Positions 1-6,136 of a stretch of DNA of 12,905 bases are shown here, in pieces. The notes beneath the pieces were generated by a model. The model searched no databases. It saw nothing but the letters and a program-made list of their open reading frames with translations, and was not told the DNA's origin. This stretch comes from Flavobacterium sp. Lineage in GTDB: Bacteria; Bacteroidota; Bacteroidia; Flavobacteriales; Flavobacteriaceae. Position 1 is the stretch's first letter; each line of letters begins with the position of its first letter. Position numbers and translations under genes: made by a program. The DNA is taken from NCBI GenBank assembly GCA_030150335.1, contig JASLGC010000082.1:1-12905 (forward strand). The letters run 5' to 3'.

Positions 1-482
1 TCTAATGTTATAATTGGTTTTTTGTTTAGTACAATAGGAGTATCCGCGTCTTTTAACGCAAGTATTTCAAGTTTTCCGTTTTGGTCTATAGTCAGCCATG
101 TCCAACCTGCTCCGAATAACTTTGTAGCAGTTGAAGAGAACTCTGTTTTAAAGTTTTCAAAACTTCCAAAATCTCTTTCTATTAATTCTAAAAGTTTACC
201 TGATGGTGTTAAGTCTCCTTTAGGTGCTAAACAATTCCAGTAGAAGCTGTGGTTATAATGTTGAGCAGCATTATTGAATATTGCAGTTTGTTTTTGTAAG
301 TAACTTTCTCTGATTATTGTTTCCAGGTCTTTTTCTTCCCAAGTTGTTTCTTTAACTAAGTTGTTAAGATTGTTTACATAGGTTTGATGATGTTTCCCAT
401 AGTGATAGTCAAAACCTTCTTTTGTAATAAAATCTGAGAAGGCTTCTTTTGTATAGGGAAGTGTTGGTAATTCGAATTTCAT
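1..482 (-). CDS. sodB: Iron-type superoxide dismutase, N-terminal part (gene runs off the window edge)
   Basis: Converts superoxide to oxygen and hydrogen peroxide in the cytoplasm. Reading the minus strand from the ATG at 482 gives 160 open codons; the remaining roughly 35-40 codons expected for a protein of about 195-200 residues lie outside the window. The start MKFELPTLPY matches the classic FELPxLPY opening of Fe-SOD. HYGKHHQTYVNNLN (residues 27-40) supplies the first metal ligand H27, and NNAAQHYNHSFYWNCL (70-85) supplies the second, H78. Q74 in NNAAQ and the ADTP motif (146-149) are the iron-type pattern; Mn enzymes usually have glycine at the first place and a glutamine in the second motif. 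LFGAGWTWL (122-130) is the domain junction. The last two ligands, in DVWEHAYY, are missing only because of the cut. A cambialistic (Fe/Mn) enzyme cannot be excluded. The gene is divergent from pdhA, 601 bases away. Confidence 0.95.
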   Translation of the reverse strand, partial: MKFELPTLPYTKEAFSDFITKEGFDYHYGKHHQTYVNNLNNLVKETTWEEKDLETIIRESYLQKQTAIFNNAAQHYNHSFYWNCLAPKGDLTPSGKLLELIERDFGSFENFKTEFSSTATKLFGAGWTWLTIDQNGKLEILALKDADTPIVLNKKPIITL

Positions 483-510
483 TGTCTGTTTATTTATGAT
501 TAGTTGTGTA

Positions 511-536
511 AAAATATAAATTTAGTCTTGACTAAA
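511..536 (-). promoter_or_regulatory. Possible sodB promoter with an overlapping 16-base palindromic operator
   Basis: A perfect inverted repeat, TTTAGTC-TT-GACTAAA, lies at 521-536, 38 bases upstream of the sod start. On the minus strand it is followed almost at once by TATATTTT (511-518), one mismatch from the Bacteroidota -7 box TAnnTTTG. The palindrome would therefore fill the space between the -33 and -7 elements, where a dimeric regulator would block or tune transcription. The palindrome is seen directly; the promoter and any regulator are inferred. I do not recognise the operator. Confidence 0.4.
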
Positions 537-999
537 AAAATGATTATGAAAATATTATTTTATTATCTGCTTTTGGTGGAAGTTGATTATATAGATTAGG
601 GATATATTTTTATGGAGAAAAATTGATTTGTAGATATTTATTTTTGGTCTTAATATGGTGGAGAAATTACAGATTTCAATATGTAGTAGTATTGGAATAA
701 TAATTGTGGTATATAAATAGGATTGATGTTTTTTTTGGATTGGTATTTTGTGTATTTTATTTTTTGGAAAATAAATAAAATGACAAATACTTAAAGTTCC
801 TGAATAGAATTTTATAGTGCTTAAATAATAATGGTATTGGTGTTAAATGTCGGTTAGAAAGTGTTTTTTTTATTTCTGTTTTTAGGTGTTTTTTGACTTC
901 CTTTATGTTTTAAATAAAATATTTTCTTAAAAAAAGTTTAACTATTACCATTGATTTCAAAATATATCAAATAAATTTTCCATTGTAAAGTAGATGTAC

Positions 1000-1007
1000 T
1001 ACTTTTG
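1000..1007 (+). promoter_or_regulatory. Candidate -7 promoter box for pdhA-pdhC
   Basis: TACTTTTG fits the Bacteroidota sigma-A -7 consensus TAnnTTTG exactly. The nearest TTG (983-985) is only 14 bases upstream, shorter than the usual 17-23, so the -33 element is uncertain. A start point about 5-8 bases downstream would give a leader of about 70 bases that begins with the hairpin at 1012-1027. Confidence 0.4.
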
Positions 1008-1011
1008 CTAT

Positions 1012-1068
1012 TCCACAGTGGTGTGGATAATTGAGAAAGTCTGTATTTTGAGCGGATAAGCCGCTTAT
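1012..1068 (+). promoter_or_regulatory. Two small hairpins in the presumed pdhA 5' leader
   Basis: TCCACA at 1012-1017 pairs with TGTGGA at 1022-1027 around a GTGG loop (6 bp). Further down, AGCGG (1051-1055) can pair with CCGCT (1061-1065), while the loop between them, ATAAG (1056-1060), can instead pair with CTTAT (1064-1068). The second pair of stems is mutually exclusive and ends 15 bases before the pdhA ATG. The pairings are seen directly; a regulatory role is inference. The 1012-1027 repeat could equally be a protein-binding site. Confidence 0.35.
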
Positions 1069-1083
1069 GAAAAGTAAAGTCAT

Positions 1084-2082
1084 ATGAGAGAAATTACAAA
1101 AGAAGTTTATCTAAAATGGTATGAAGACATGCTATTTTGGAGAAAGTTTGAAGACAAGCTAGCCGCTTTATATATTCAACAAAAAGTAAGAGGATTCTTG
1201 CATTTATATAATGGGCAAGAAGCTGTCTTAGCAGGAGCTTTACACGCGATGGATTTGTCGAAAGACAAAATGATTACAGCATACAGAAACCACGTTCAAC
1301 CAATCGGTTTAGGAGTGGATCCAAAAAGAATTATGGCTGAGTTATTAGGAAAAGGAACTGGAACATCTCAAGGTTTGGGAGGTTCTATGCACATTTTCTC
1401 TAAAGAGCATAATTTTTATGGAGGTCACGGAATTGTTGGAGGACAAATTCCTTTAGGAGCAGGTCTTGCATTTGCTGACAAATATTTCGATAGAAAAGCT
1501 GTTACAATGTGTTACTTCGGTGATGGTGCAGCTCGTCAAGGTTCATTACATGAAACTTTTAACATGGCAATGAATTGGAAACTTCCAGTAGTATTTGTTA
1601 TTGAAAATAACGGATATGCAATGGGAACTTCTGTAGAGCGTACTGCGAATCACACTGATATTTGGAAACTTGGTTTAGGATATGAAATGCCTTCAGGTCC
1701 AGTTGATGGAATGAATCCGGTTAAAGTTGCTGAAGCAATGTACGAAGCTATTGAAAGAGCTCGTCGTGGTGATGGTCCAACATTATTAGAAATGAAAACA
1801 TATAGATATAGAGGTCACTCTATGTCAGATGCTCAACACTACCGTACTAAAGAGGAAGTTGAAGAATACAAAAAAATTGACCCAATTACTCAAGTTCTTG
1901 ATGTAATTAGACAAAGAGGGTTTGCAACAGAGGCTGAGATAGAGGCTATGGATCAAAGAGTAAAAGAGCACGTTTTAGAATGTGAGCGCTTTGCTGAAGA
2001 ATCTCCATATCCAGAAAAGAATGTTATGTATGATGTAGTATACGAACAAGAAAATTATCCTTTTTTACCTCATAGATTATAA
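1084..2082 (+). CDS. pdhA: Pyruvate dehydrogenase E1 component, alpha subunit
   Basis: E1-alpha binds thiamine diphosphate together with E1-beta, decarboxylates pyruvate and passes the acetyl group to the E2 lipoyl arm in the cytoplasmic pyruvate dehydrogenase complex. The protein has 332 residues, normal for the alpha chain of a heterotetrameric E1. The thiamine-diphosphate motif begins at GDG (146-148) and closes with the ENN sequence at 174-176. The opening MREITKEVYLKWYEDMLFWR and the YRNH segment (67-70) are typical. YRYRGHSMSD (240-249) is the loop that is phosphorylated in mitochondrial E1-alpha; no kinase is implied here. Only 9 bases separate it from pdhC, so the two are surely cotranscribed. 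No E1-beta gene is adjacent; it must be elsewhere in the genome, as is usual in flavobacteria. Another 2-oxo acid dehydrogenase is less likely given the E2 partner and family pattern. Confidence 0.95.
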   Translation: MREITKEVYLKWYEDMLFWRKFEDKLAALYIQQKVRGFLHLYNGQEAVLAGALHAMDLSKDKMITAYRNHVQPIGLGVDPKRIMAELLGKGTGTSQGLGGSMHIFSKEHNFYGGHGIVGGQIPLGAGLAFADKYFDRKAVTMCYFGDGAARQGSLHETFNMAMNWKLPVVFVIENNGYAMGTSVERTANHTDIWKLGLGYEMPSGPVDGMNPVKVAEAMYEAIERARRGDGPTLLEMKTYRYRGHSMSDAQHYRTKEEVEEYKKIDPITQVLDVIRQRGFATEAEIEAMDQRVKEHVLECERFAEESPYPEKNVMYDVVYEQENYPFLPHRL

Positions 2083-2091
2083 AAAAATGTT

Positions 2092-3723
2092 ATGGCAGAA
2101 GTAATTACAATGCCACGCTTAAGCGACACTATGACTGAAGGTGTTGTGGCTGCATGGTTAAAAAAAGTTGGAGATAAGATTGCAGAAGGAGATATCCTGG
2201 CTGAGATCGAAACTGATAAAGCAACAATGGAGTTCGAATCATTTCATGAGGGTACTTTATTGTATATCGGACTGCAAGAAGGTGAGTCTGCTCCTGTAGA
2301 TTCATTATTAGCAATCATCGGAACTGAAGGAGAAGATATTTCTTCTTTAATTAACGGAGGTGCTAAAGCTGAAACTGTTGAAGTTAAAGCTACAACTCAA
2401 GAAGAAGTTAAAACTGAAGTTGCTGCTCCAAAAGCTGCAGCTATGCCTGAAGGTGTTAAGATTGTAACTATGCCTCGTTTGAGTGATACAATGACGGATG
2501 GTACTGTTGCAACTTGGATTAAAAAAGTAGGTGATAAGGTTGAAGAAGGAGATATCCTTGCTGAAATTGAAACTGACAAAGCTACTATGGAGTTTGAGGC
2601 ATTTGAGTCTGGAACTTTATTGTTTGTTGGAATTAAAGAAGGTGAGTCTGCTCCTGTTGATAGCGTATTAGCTATCTTAGGACCTGAAGGAACTGATGTT
2701 TCTGCTGTTCTAAGTAATATTAATAATAGTGGTGCTGTAGAGGCTCCTTCTGAAGAAACTTCAACTGTAGTTGAAGCAGCAAAAGAAGAAGCGCCAGCAG
2801 CTCAAGTTTCTGCTGTTGAATCAACAAATGAAACAGGAAGAATCTTTGTTTCTCCTTTGGCTAAGAAAATTGCTGAAGAAAAAGGTGTGAATCTTAATGA
2901 AGTAAAAGGTTCTGGAGAGAATGGACGTATCATTAAAAGAGATATTGAGAATTTTGTACCAGTTGTAAAAACTGTTGCCGCGCCAACTCAAGCTGCACAA
3001 GCTGCTGCTGCTGAAGTGAAAGCTTTTGTTCCTGCAGGTGAAGTAAGTGTTGAGGAAGTGAAAAACTCTCAAATGCGTAAAACGATTGCTCGTCGTTTAG
3101 GGGAGTCTAAGTTTACTGCTCCTCATTACTATTTAACTATAGAAATTGATATGGACAATGCTATGGCTTCTCGTAAAATTATCAATGATTTACCTGATAC
3201 AAAAGTGTCATTTAATGATATGGTAGTTAAAGCGTGTGCAATGGCTCTACGTAAACACCCACAGGTGAATACACAATGGAAAGATGATGTTACTGTTTAC
3301 AATAAACATATTGCTGTTGGTGTGGCTGTAGCTGTAGAAGATGGTTTAGTTGTTCCTGTATTACCATTTACTGATCAAATGTCTTTAACTACTATCGGTG
3401 GTAAAGTGAAAGAATTAGCTGTTAAAGCTAAATCTAAAAAACTTACTCCAGCAGAGATGGATGGAAGTACATTTACAGTATCTAATTTAGGTATGTTTGG
3501 AGTTCAATCATTCACTTCTATCATCAATCAACCTAACTCTGCAATTTTATCTGTAGGTGCTATTATTGAAAAGCCTGTAGTTAAGAATGGACAAATCGTT
3601 GTAGGTAACACAATGACTGTGACTTTGGCTTGTGACCATAGAACAGTTGATGGTGCAACAGGTGCACAATTCTTACAAACATTAAGAAGTTATATTGAGA
3701 ACCCAGTTACAATGTTGGCATAA
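2092..3723 (+). CDS. pdhC: Dihydrolipoamide acetyltransferase (E2 of pyruvate dehydrogenase) with two lipoyl domains
   Basis: E2 is the core of the pyruvate dehydrogenase complex: it accepts the acetyl group on lipoyl-lysine and transfers it to coenzyme A. The 543 residues show, in order, lipoyl domain 1 (about 2-80, lipoyl lysine K43 in ETDKATMEF), an Ala/Glu/Lys-rich linker, lipoyl domain 2 (about 122-200, lipoyl K163 in the same motif), a second Ala-rich linker, a peripheral-subunit-binding domain (about 250-286, starting RIFVSPLAKKIAEEKG), an Ala-rich linker, and the catalytic domain (about 325-543). The catalytic signature is DHRTVDG with H516 and D520. The two lipoyl domains are near-copies exactly 120 residues apart. 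The gene follows pdhA by 9 bases and is followed 23 bases later by a strong terminator, so pdhA-pdhC form a closed two-gene unit. The symbol aceF is also used. Confidence 0.96.
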   Translation: MAEVITMPRLSDTMTEGVVAAWLKKVGDKIAEGDILAEIETDKATMEFESFHEGTLLYIGLQEGESAPVDSLLAIIGTEGEDISSLINGGAKAETVEVKATTQEEVKTEVAAPKAAAMPEGVKIVTMPRLSDTMTDGTVATWIKKVGDKVEEGDILAEIETDKATMEFEAFESGTLLFVGIKEGESAPVDSVLAILGPEGTDVSAVLSNINNSGAVEAPSEETSTVVEAAKEEAPAAQVSAVESTNETGRIFVSPLAKKIAEEKGVNLNEVKGSGENGRIIKRDIENFVPVVKTVAAPTQAAQAAAAEVKAFVPAGEVSVEEVKNSQMRKTIARRLGESKFTAPHYYLTIEIDMDNAMASRKIINDLPDTKVSFNDMVVKACAMALRKHPQVNTQWKDDVTVYNKHIAVGVAVAVEDGLVVPVLPFTDQMSLTTIGGKVKELAVKAKSKKLTPAEMDGSTFTVSNLGMFGVQSFTSIINQPNSAILSVGAIIEKPVVKNGQIVVGNTMTVTLACDHRTVDGATGAQFLQTLRSYIENPVTMLA

Positions 3724-3746
3724 TCAATATTCTAAATAAATTAAGT

Positions 3747-3777
3747 AAAAGCCCGTTTCGAAAGAGATGGGCTTTTT
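3747..3777 (+). terminator. Rho-independent terminator of pdhA-pdhC
   Basis: AAAAGCCC (3747-3754) pairs with GGGCTTTT (3769-3776); the stem continues inward as GTTTC (3755-3759) against GAGAT (3764-3768), using two G-T wobbles, and closes on a GAAA loop of the GNRA type. A T-run follows. The A-run before and T-run after may let it work in both directions, but the only gene ending here is on the plus strand. Confidence 0.9.
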
Positions 3778-3857
3778 CATTTTTGTAAATGTTTGTTTTT
3801 CATATTAAATAAAGTGTTTTCTCATTGAATTGTTTTTTTAAGTTAAAGGGCTTTTTG

Positions 3858-3865
3858 TATTTTTG
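3858..3865 (+). promoter_or_regulatory. Candidate -7 promoter box for the four-gene unit starting at 3882
   Basis: TATTTTTG matches TAnnTTTG and lies just after the pdhC terminator. The nearest TTG (3830-3832) is 25 bases upstream, slightly long. Transcription would begin only about 10 bases before the ATG, a very short leader. Confidence 0.5.
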
Positions 3866-3881
3866 GTAAAAATATTTTTAA

Positions 3882-4814
3882 ATGAAAGTTTATAGTTTTC
3901 TAGTAGGAGTTTTATTAGTAGGATGTTCTACTTTGAAAACTCCTTCTATCAATTCTTTAAGTGCTAATAAAGCTAATATTACAACAACATTGAATTATTT
4001 AGCATCTGATGATTTATTAGGACGTGATACTGGATCGGAAGGTAATAGACAGGCAGCCGATTTTTTAAGTGAGAAATTATCAGAGTATAGTATTTCTCCC
4101 TTTTTTACATCGTATAATGATACATTGGTAAATGTAAAAGATAGTTGGAATGTTGTAGGGGTTATTCCTGGTAAAGACATTGAGTTAAAAGATGAAGTAG
4201 TCGTATTGGGAGCTCACTTTGATCATATTGGAATTCAAAAAGCTATTGATGGTGATTCAATTGCGAATGGTGCAAATGACAATGCAGCTGGTAGTGCAAT
4301 TATGCTTGAATTAGCTCGAAATCTACAACTGGTGGACAATAAGAGAACAGTGTTAATTGCATTCTTTACTGGTGAAGAAAAGGGGTTATGGGGTTCTAAG
4401 CATTTAGCAAAGCGATTAAAAGATAGCAATGTAAACATTGTAGCAATGCTTAATTTTGAAATGTTAGGATTAGCTATGAATCGCAATTATATGACCTATC
4501 TAACGGGCTATGACGAATCTAATTTAGCTGAGAAAATAAATGAATTAGCTGATGAACCTTTAGTAGGTAAATTAGCAAAGGCAGAAGAATATCAGCTTTT
4601 CAAACGTTCTGATAACTACCCATTTTACTTAGCGTTTAAAGTTCCTTGTCAAAGTTTTAGTTCATTTGACTTTGAAAATTATGAGTATTATCACCATGTA
4701 AAAGATGAAGCTCGTTTTATGGACTTAGATTTCATGACTTCATTTACTGATAAATTAATACCTGTGGTAAGTAAGTTAGTTAATTTACCTTCAGGAGAAA
4801 TAAGACTTAAATAG
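3882..4814 (+). CDS. M28-family zinc metallopeptidase, predicted lipoprotein
   Basis: A likely aminopeptidase that trims N-terminal residues from peptides, anchored by lipid outside the inner membrane. The N-terminus is a short type II signal peptide with lipobox LVGC, putting the lipidated cysteine at C15. The rest of the 310 residues is a single M28 domain: first zinc ligand H112 in GAHFDH, bridging D133 in GANDNAAG, catalytic base E165 and ligand E166 in TGEEKGLWGS, E193 in NFEMLG, and the last histidine in the YYHHVKDE segment (H271 or H272). In the best studied M28 aminopeptidases the NFEMLG position is usually aspartate; a glutamate there is a conservative exchange, and I believe it occurs in Bacteroidota homologues. 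No protease-associated domain is present. The downstream gene starts 1 base after the stop, so it leads an operon. Substrate is unknown; glutaminyl cyclase-like activity is a less likely alternative. Confidence 0.88.
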   Translation: MKVYSFLVGVLLVGCSTLKTPSINSLSANKANITTTLNYLASDDLLGRDTGSEGNRQAADFLSEKLSEYSISPFFTSYNDTLVNVKDSWNVVGVIPGKDIELKDEVVVLGAHFDHIGIQKAIDGDSIANGANDNAAGSAIMLELARNLQLVDNKRTVLIAFFTGEEKGLWGSKHLAKRLKDSNVNIVAMLNFEMLGLAMNRNYMTYLTGYDESNLAEKINELADEPLVGKLAKAEEYQLFKRSDNYPFYLAFKVPCQSFSSFDFENYEYYHHVKDEARFMDLDFMTSFTDKLIPVVSKLVNLPSGEIRLK

Positions 4815-4815
4815 A

Positions 4816-5493
4816 ATGAAAAATATTATAGTAACTGGTACAAGTCGTGGTATCGGTTTAGAAACAGTAAAAAAGTTTGCTGCACAAGGACATAATGTGT
4901 TAGCTATATCTCGTAAGCTATCAGAAGCGTTAGTTGGGATTGCAAATGTTACATGTTTGTCAGTAGATATTACCAAAGAAGAGGATTTACAGAAGGTTGT
5001 TGTATTTGTTAAAGACAAATGGAACCATATAGATATTCTGGTAAATAATGCAGGGGCAATCGTTAATAAACCATTTGAGGAATTAACGCAAAAGGATTTT
5101 AATAGTGTTTACCAAGTAAATGTATTTGGTGTAGCTCGATTAATTCAATTATGTATTCCATTTATGAAAGTAAATAGTCATGTTGTAACTATTAGCAGTA
5201 TGGGTGGTGTACAAGGAGTAATGAAATTTGGAGGTTTAGCGGCTTATAGTTCAAGTAAAGGGGCTGTAACAATCCTAAGTGAATTACTTGCAGAAGAGTA
5301 TAAAGAAAGTGGTATTTCTTTTAATGTAGTTGCATTGGGAGCAGTTCAAACAGAAATGTTAGAGGAAGCTTTCCCAGGGTATCAGGCACCTATTACACCA
5401 GAGGAAATGGCAGATTACATTAGTAATTTTGCATTGAATGGTAATAAGTTCTTTAATGGTAAAGTACTTCAAGTTTCAAGTACAACTCCTTAA
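4816..5493 (+). CDS. Short-chain dehydrogenase/reductase (classical SDR)
   Basis: A cytoplasmic NAD(P)-dependent oxidoreductase of unknown substrate. The 225-residue protein has the full classical SDR set: cofactor-binding TGTSRGIG (7-14), NNAG (77-80), the structural/catalytic asparagine N102 in VNVFG, catalytic serine in TISSMG (S127 or S128), and the YSSSK pair Y144 and K148. R11 after the glycine-rich turn and R33 at the end of the second strand suggest a preference for NADPH, which is inference. The usual PG after the sixth strand is replaced by LGAVQTEM (174-181). At 225 residues it is slightly shorter than many SDRs (about 250). It sits 1 base after the peptidase stop and 12 bases before the SprT-like gene, so it is translated from the same message. 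FabG-like, but fabG normally sits with fatty acid genes, so no symbol is given. Confidence 0.9.
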   Translation: MKNIIVTGTSRGIGLETVKKFAAQGHNVLAISRKLSEALVGIANVTCLSVDITKEEDLQKVVVFVKDKWNHIDILVNNAGAIVNKPFEELTQKDFNSVYQVNVFGVARLIQLCIPFMKVNSHVVTISSMGGVQGVMKFGGLAAYSSSKGAVTILSELLAEEYKESGISFNVVALGAVQTEMLEEAFPGYQAPITPEEMADYISNFALNGNKFFNGKVLQVSSTTP

Positions 5494-5505
5494 ATATAAA
5501 TAGGT

Positions 5506-6129
5506 TTGATAGATAAATTAAAGCCATATATACCTGAGCAAGCGTTAGAAGGAGTTTTTGAATTAATTAAACATTATCAAGTACATCTGAAAATTGTAAA
5601 TGAACGTGTAACTCGTCACGGAGATTATACTCGAAATACTGATGGAAAACATTTGATAACAGTAAATTCAAATCTGAATTCGTATCGCTTCTTGATGACT
5701 TTAATACATGAAATAGCTCATTTAGTAGCCTACCAAAAATATGGTGGGCGTATTAAACCACATGGTATTGAATGGAAAAAGACTTTCCAGCTTTTAATGT
5801 TGCCTTTTTTAAGACCTGAGGTTTTTCCGAGTGCGCTTTTACCTTTATTAGCTAATCACTTTAGAAATCCGTCTGCAAGTAGTGATACTGATGAAAGGTT
5901 ATCTATAGCTATGCGTAGATATGATGAACAAGATAAGGATGATAAAATGTGTTTTATATATGAAATACCTTTGGGAAGTCATTTTAAAACATATAATGGA
6001 AAAGTGTTTAAGAGAGGGCCTTTAAGAGTAAAAAGGTTTGAGTGTTTAGAAGTATCAACGGGTCGTATTTACACTTTTAAAGCAAATGCAGAAGTGGAGA
6101 TATTGACTCATTATGTTGTAAATAGATAA
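5506..6129 (+). CDS. SprT-like zinc metalloprotein, TTG start
   Basis: A 207-residue member of the SprT-like family. The metal-binding motif HEIAH is at 68-72, and H86 in KPHGIEWK is a good third ligand; E69 would be the catalytic residue. The family includes eukaryotic SPRTN, which cleaves DNA-protein crosslinks, but the role of the bacterial members is not settled and I do not assign one. The N-terminal part (about 10-100) is the SprT-like domain; the C-terminal part is basic and carries no visible cysteine zinc ribbon. The start chosen is TTG at 5506: it gives MIDKLKPYIPEQALEG, which resembles the start of flavobacterial homologues as I recall them, and the first ATG in frame would cut into the domain just before HEIAH. 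It follows the SDR by 12 bases and precedes manC by 7. Confidence 0.85.
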   Translation: MIDKLKPYIPEQALEGVFELIKHYQVHLKIVNERVTRHGDYTRNTDGKHLITVNSNLNSYRFLMTLIHEIAHLVAYQKYGGRIKPHGIEWKKTFQLLMLPFLRPEVFPSALLPLLANHFRNPSASSDTDERLSIAMRRYDEQDKDDKMCFIYEIPLGSHFKTYNGKVFKRGPLRVKRFECLEVSTGRIYTFKANAEVEILTHYVVNR

Positions 6130-6136
6130 TTAATAT

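Larger units (their letters stand above)
483..1083. other. Divergent intergenic region between sodB and pdhA, no gene seen
   Basis: This stretch of 601 bases is very AT-rich, with many homopolymer T and A runs, and carries stop codons in all frames; the longest ATG-led readings are tiny (for example 17 codons from 547). It holds the sod promoter/palindrome at the left end and the pdhA leader at the right end. A TATTTTTG box at 639-646 matches TAnnTTTG on the plus strand, but it has no well-spaced upstream TTG and no gene behind it. The middle 400 bases show nothing I can name. Confidence 0.6.

Noticed and set aside
22..243. 73-codon open frame on the plus strand
   Set aside because: It is antisense to the superoxide dismutase gene, whose protein motifs are clear on the minus strand.
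537..555. Possible Fur box upstream of sodB
   Set aside because: By eye it shares about 12 of 19 positions with the enterobacterial consensus, which is weak in such AT-rich sequence and lacks symmetry.
639..646. TATTTTTG box in the middle of the sodB-pdhA gap as an extra promoter
   Set aside because: It matches the -7 consensus, but has no TTG at suitable distance and no gene or structure downstream; T-rich sequence produces such boxes often.
916..925. AAAATATTTT palindrome as operator or terminator
   Set aside because: Short AT-only palindromes are expected by chance in this composition, and no GC stem or aligned promoter supports it.
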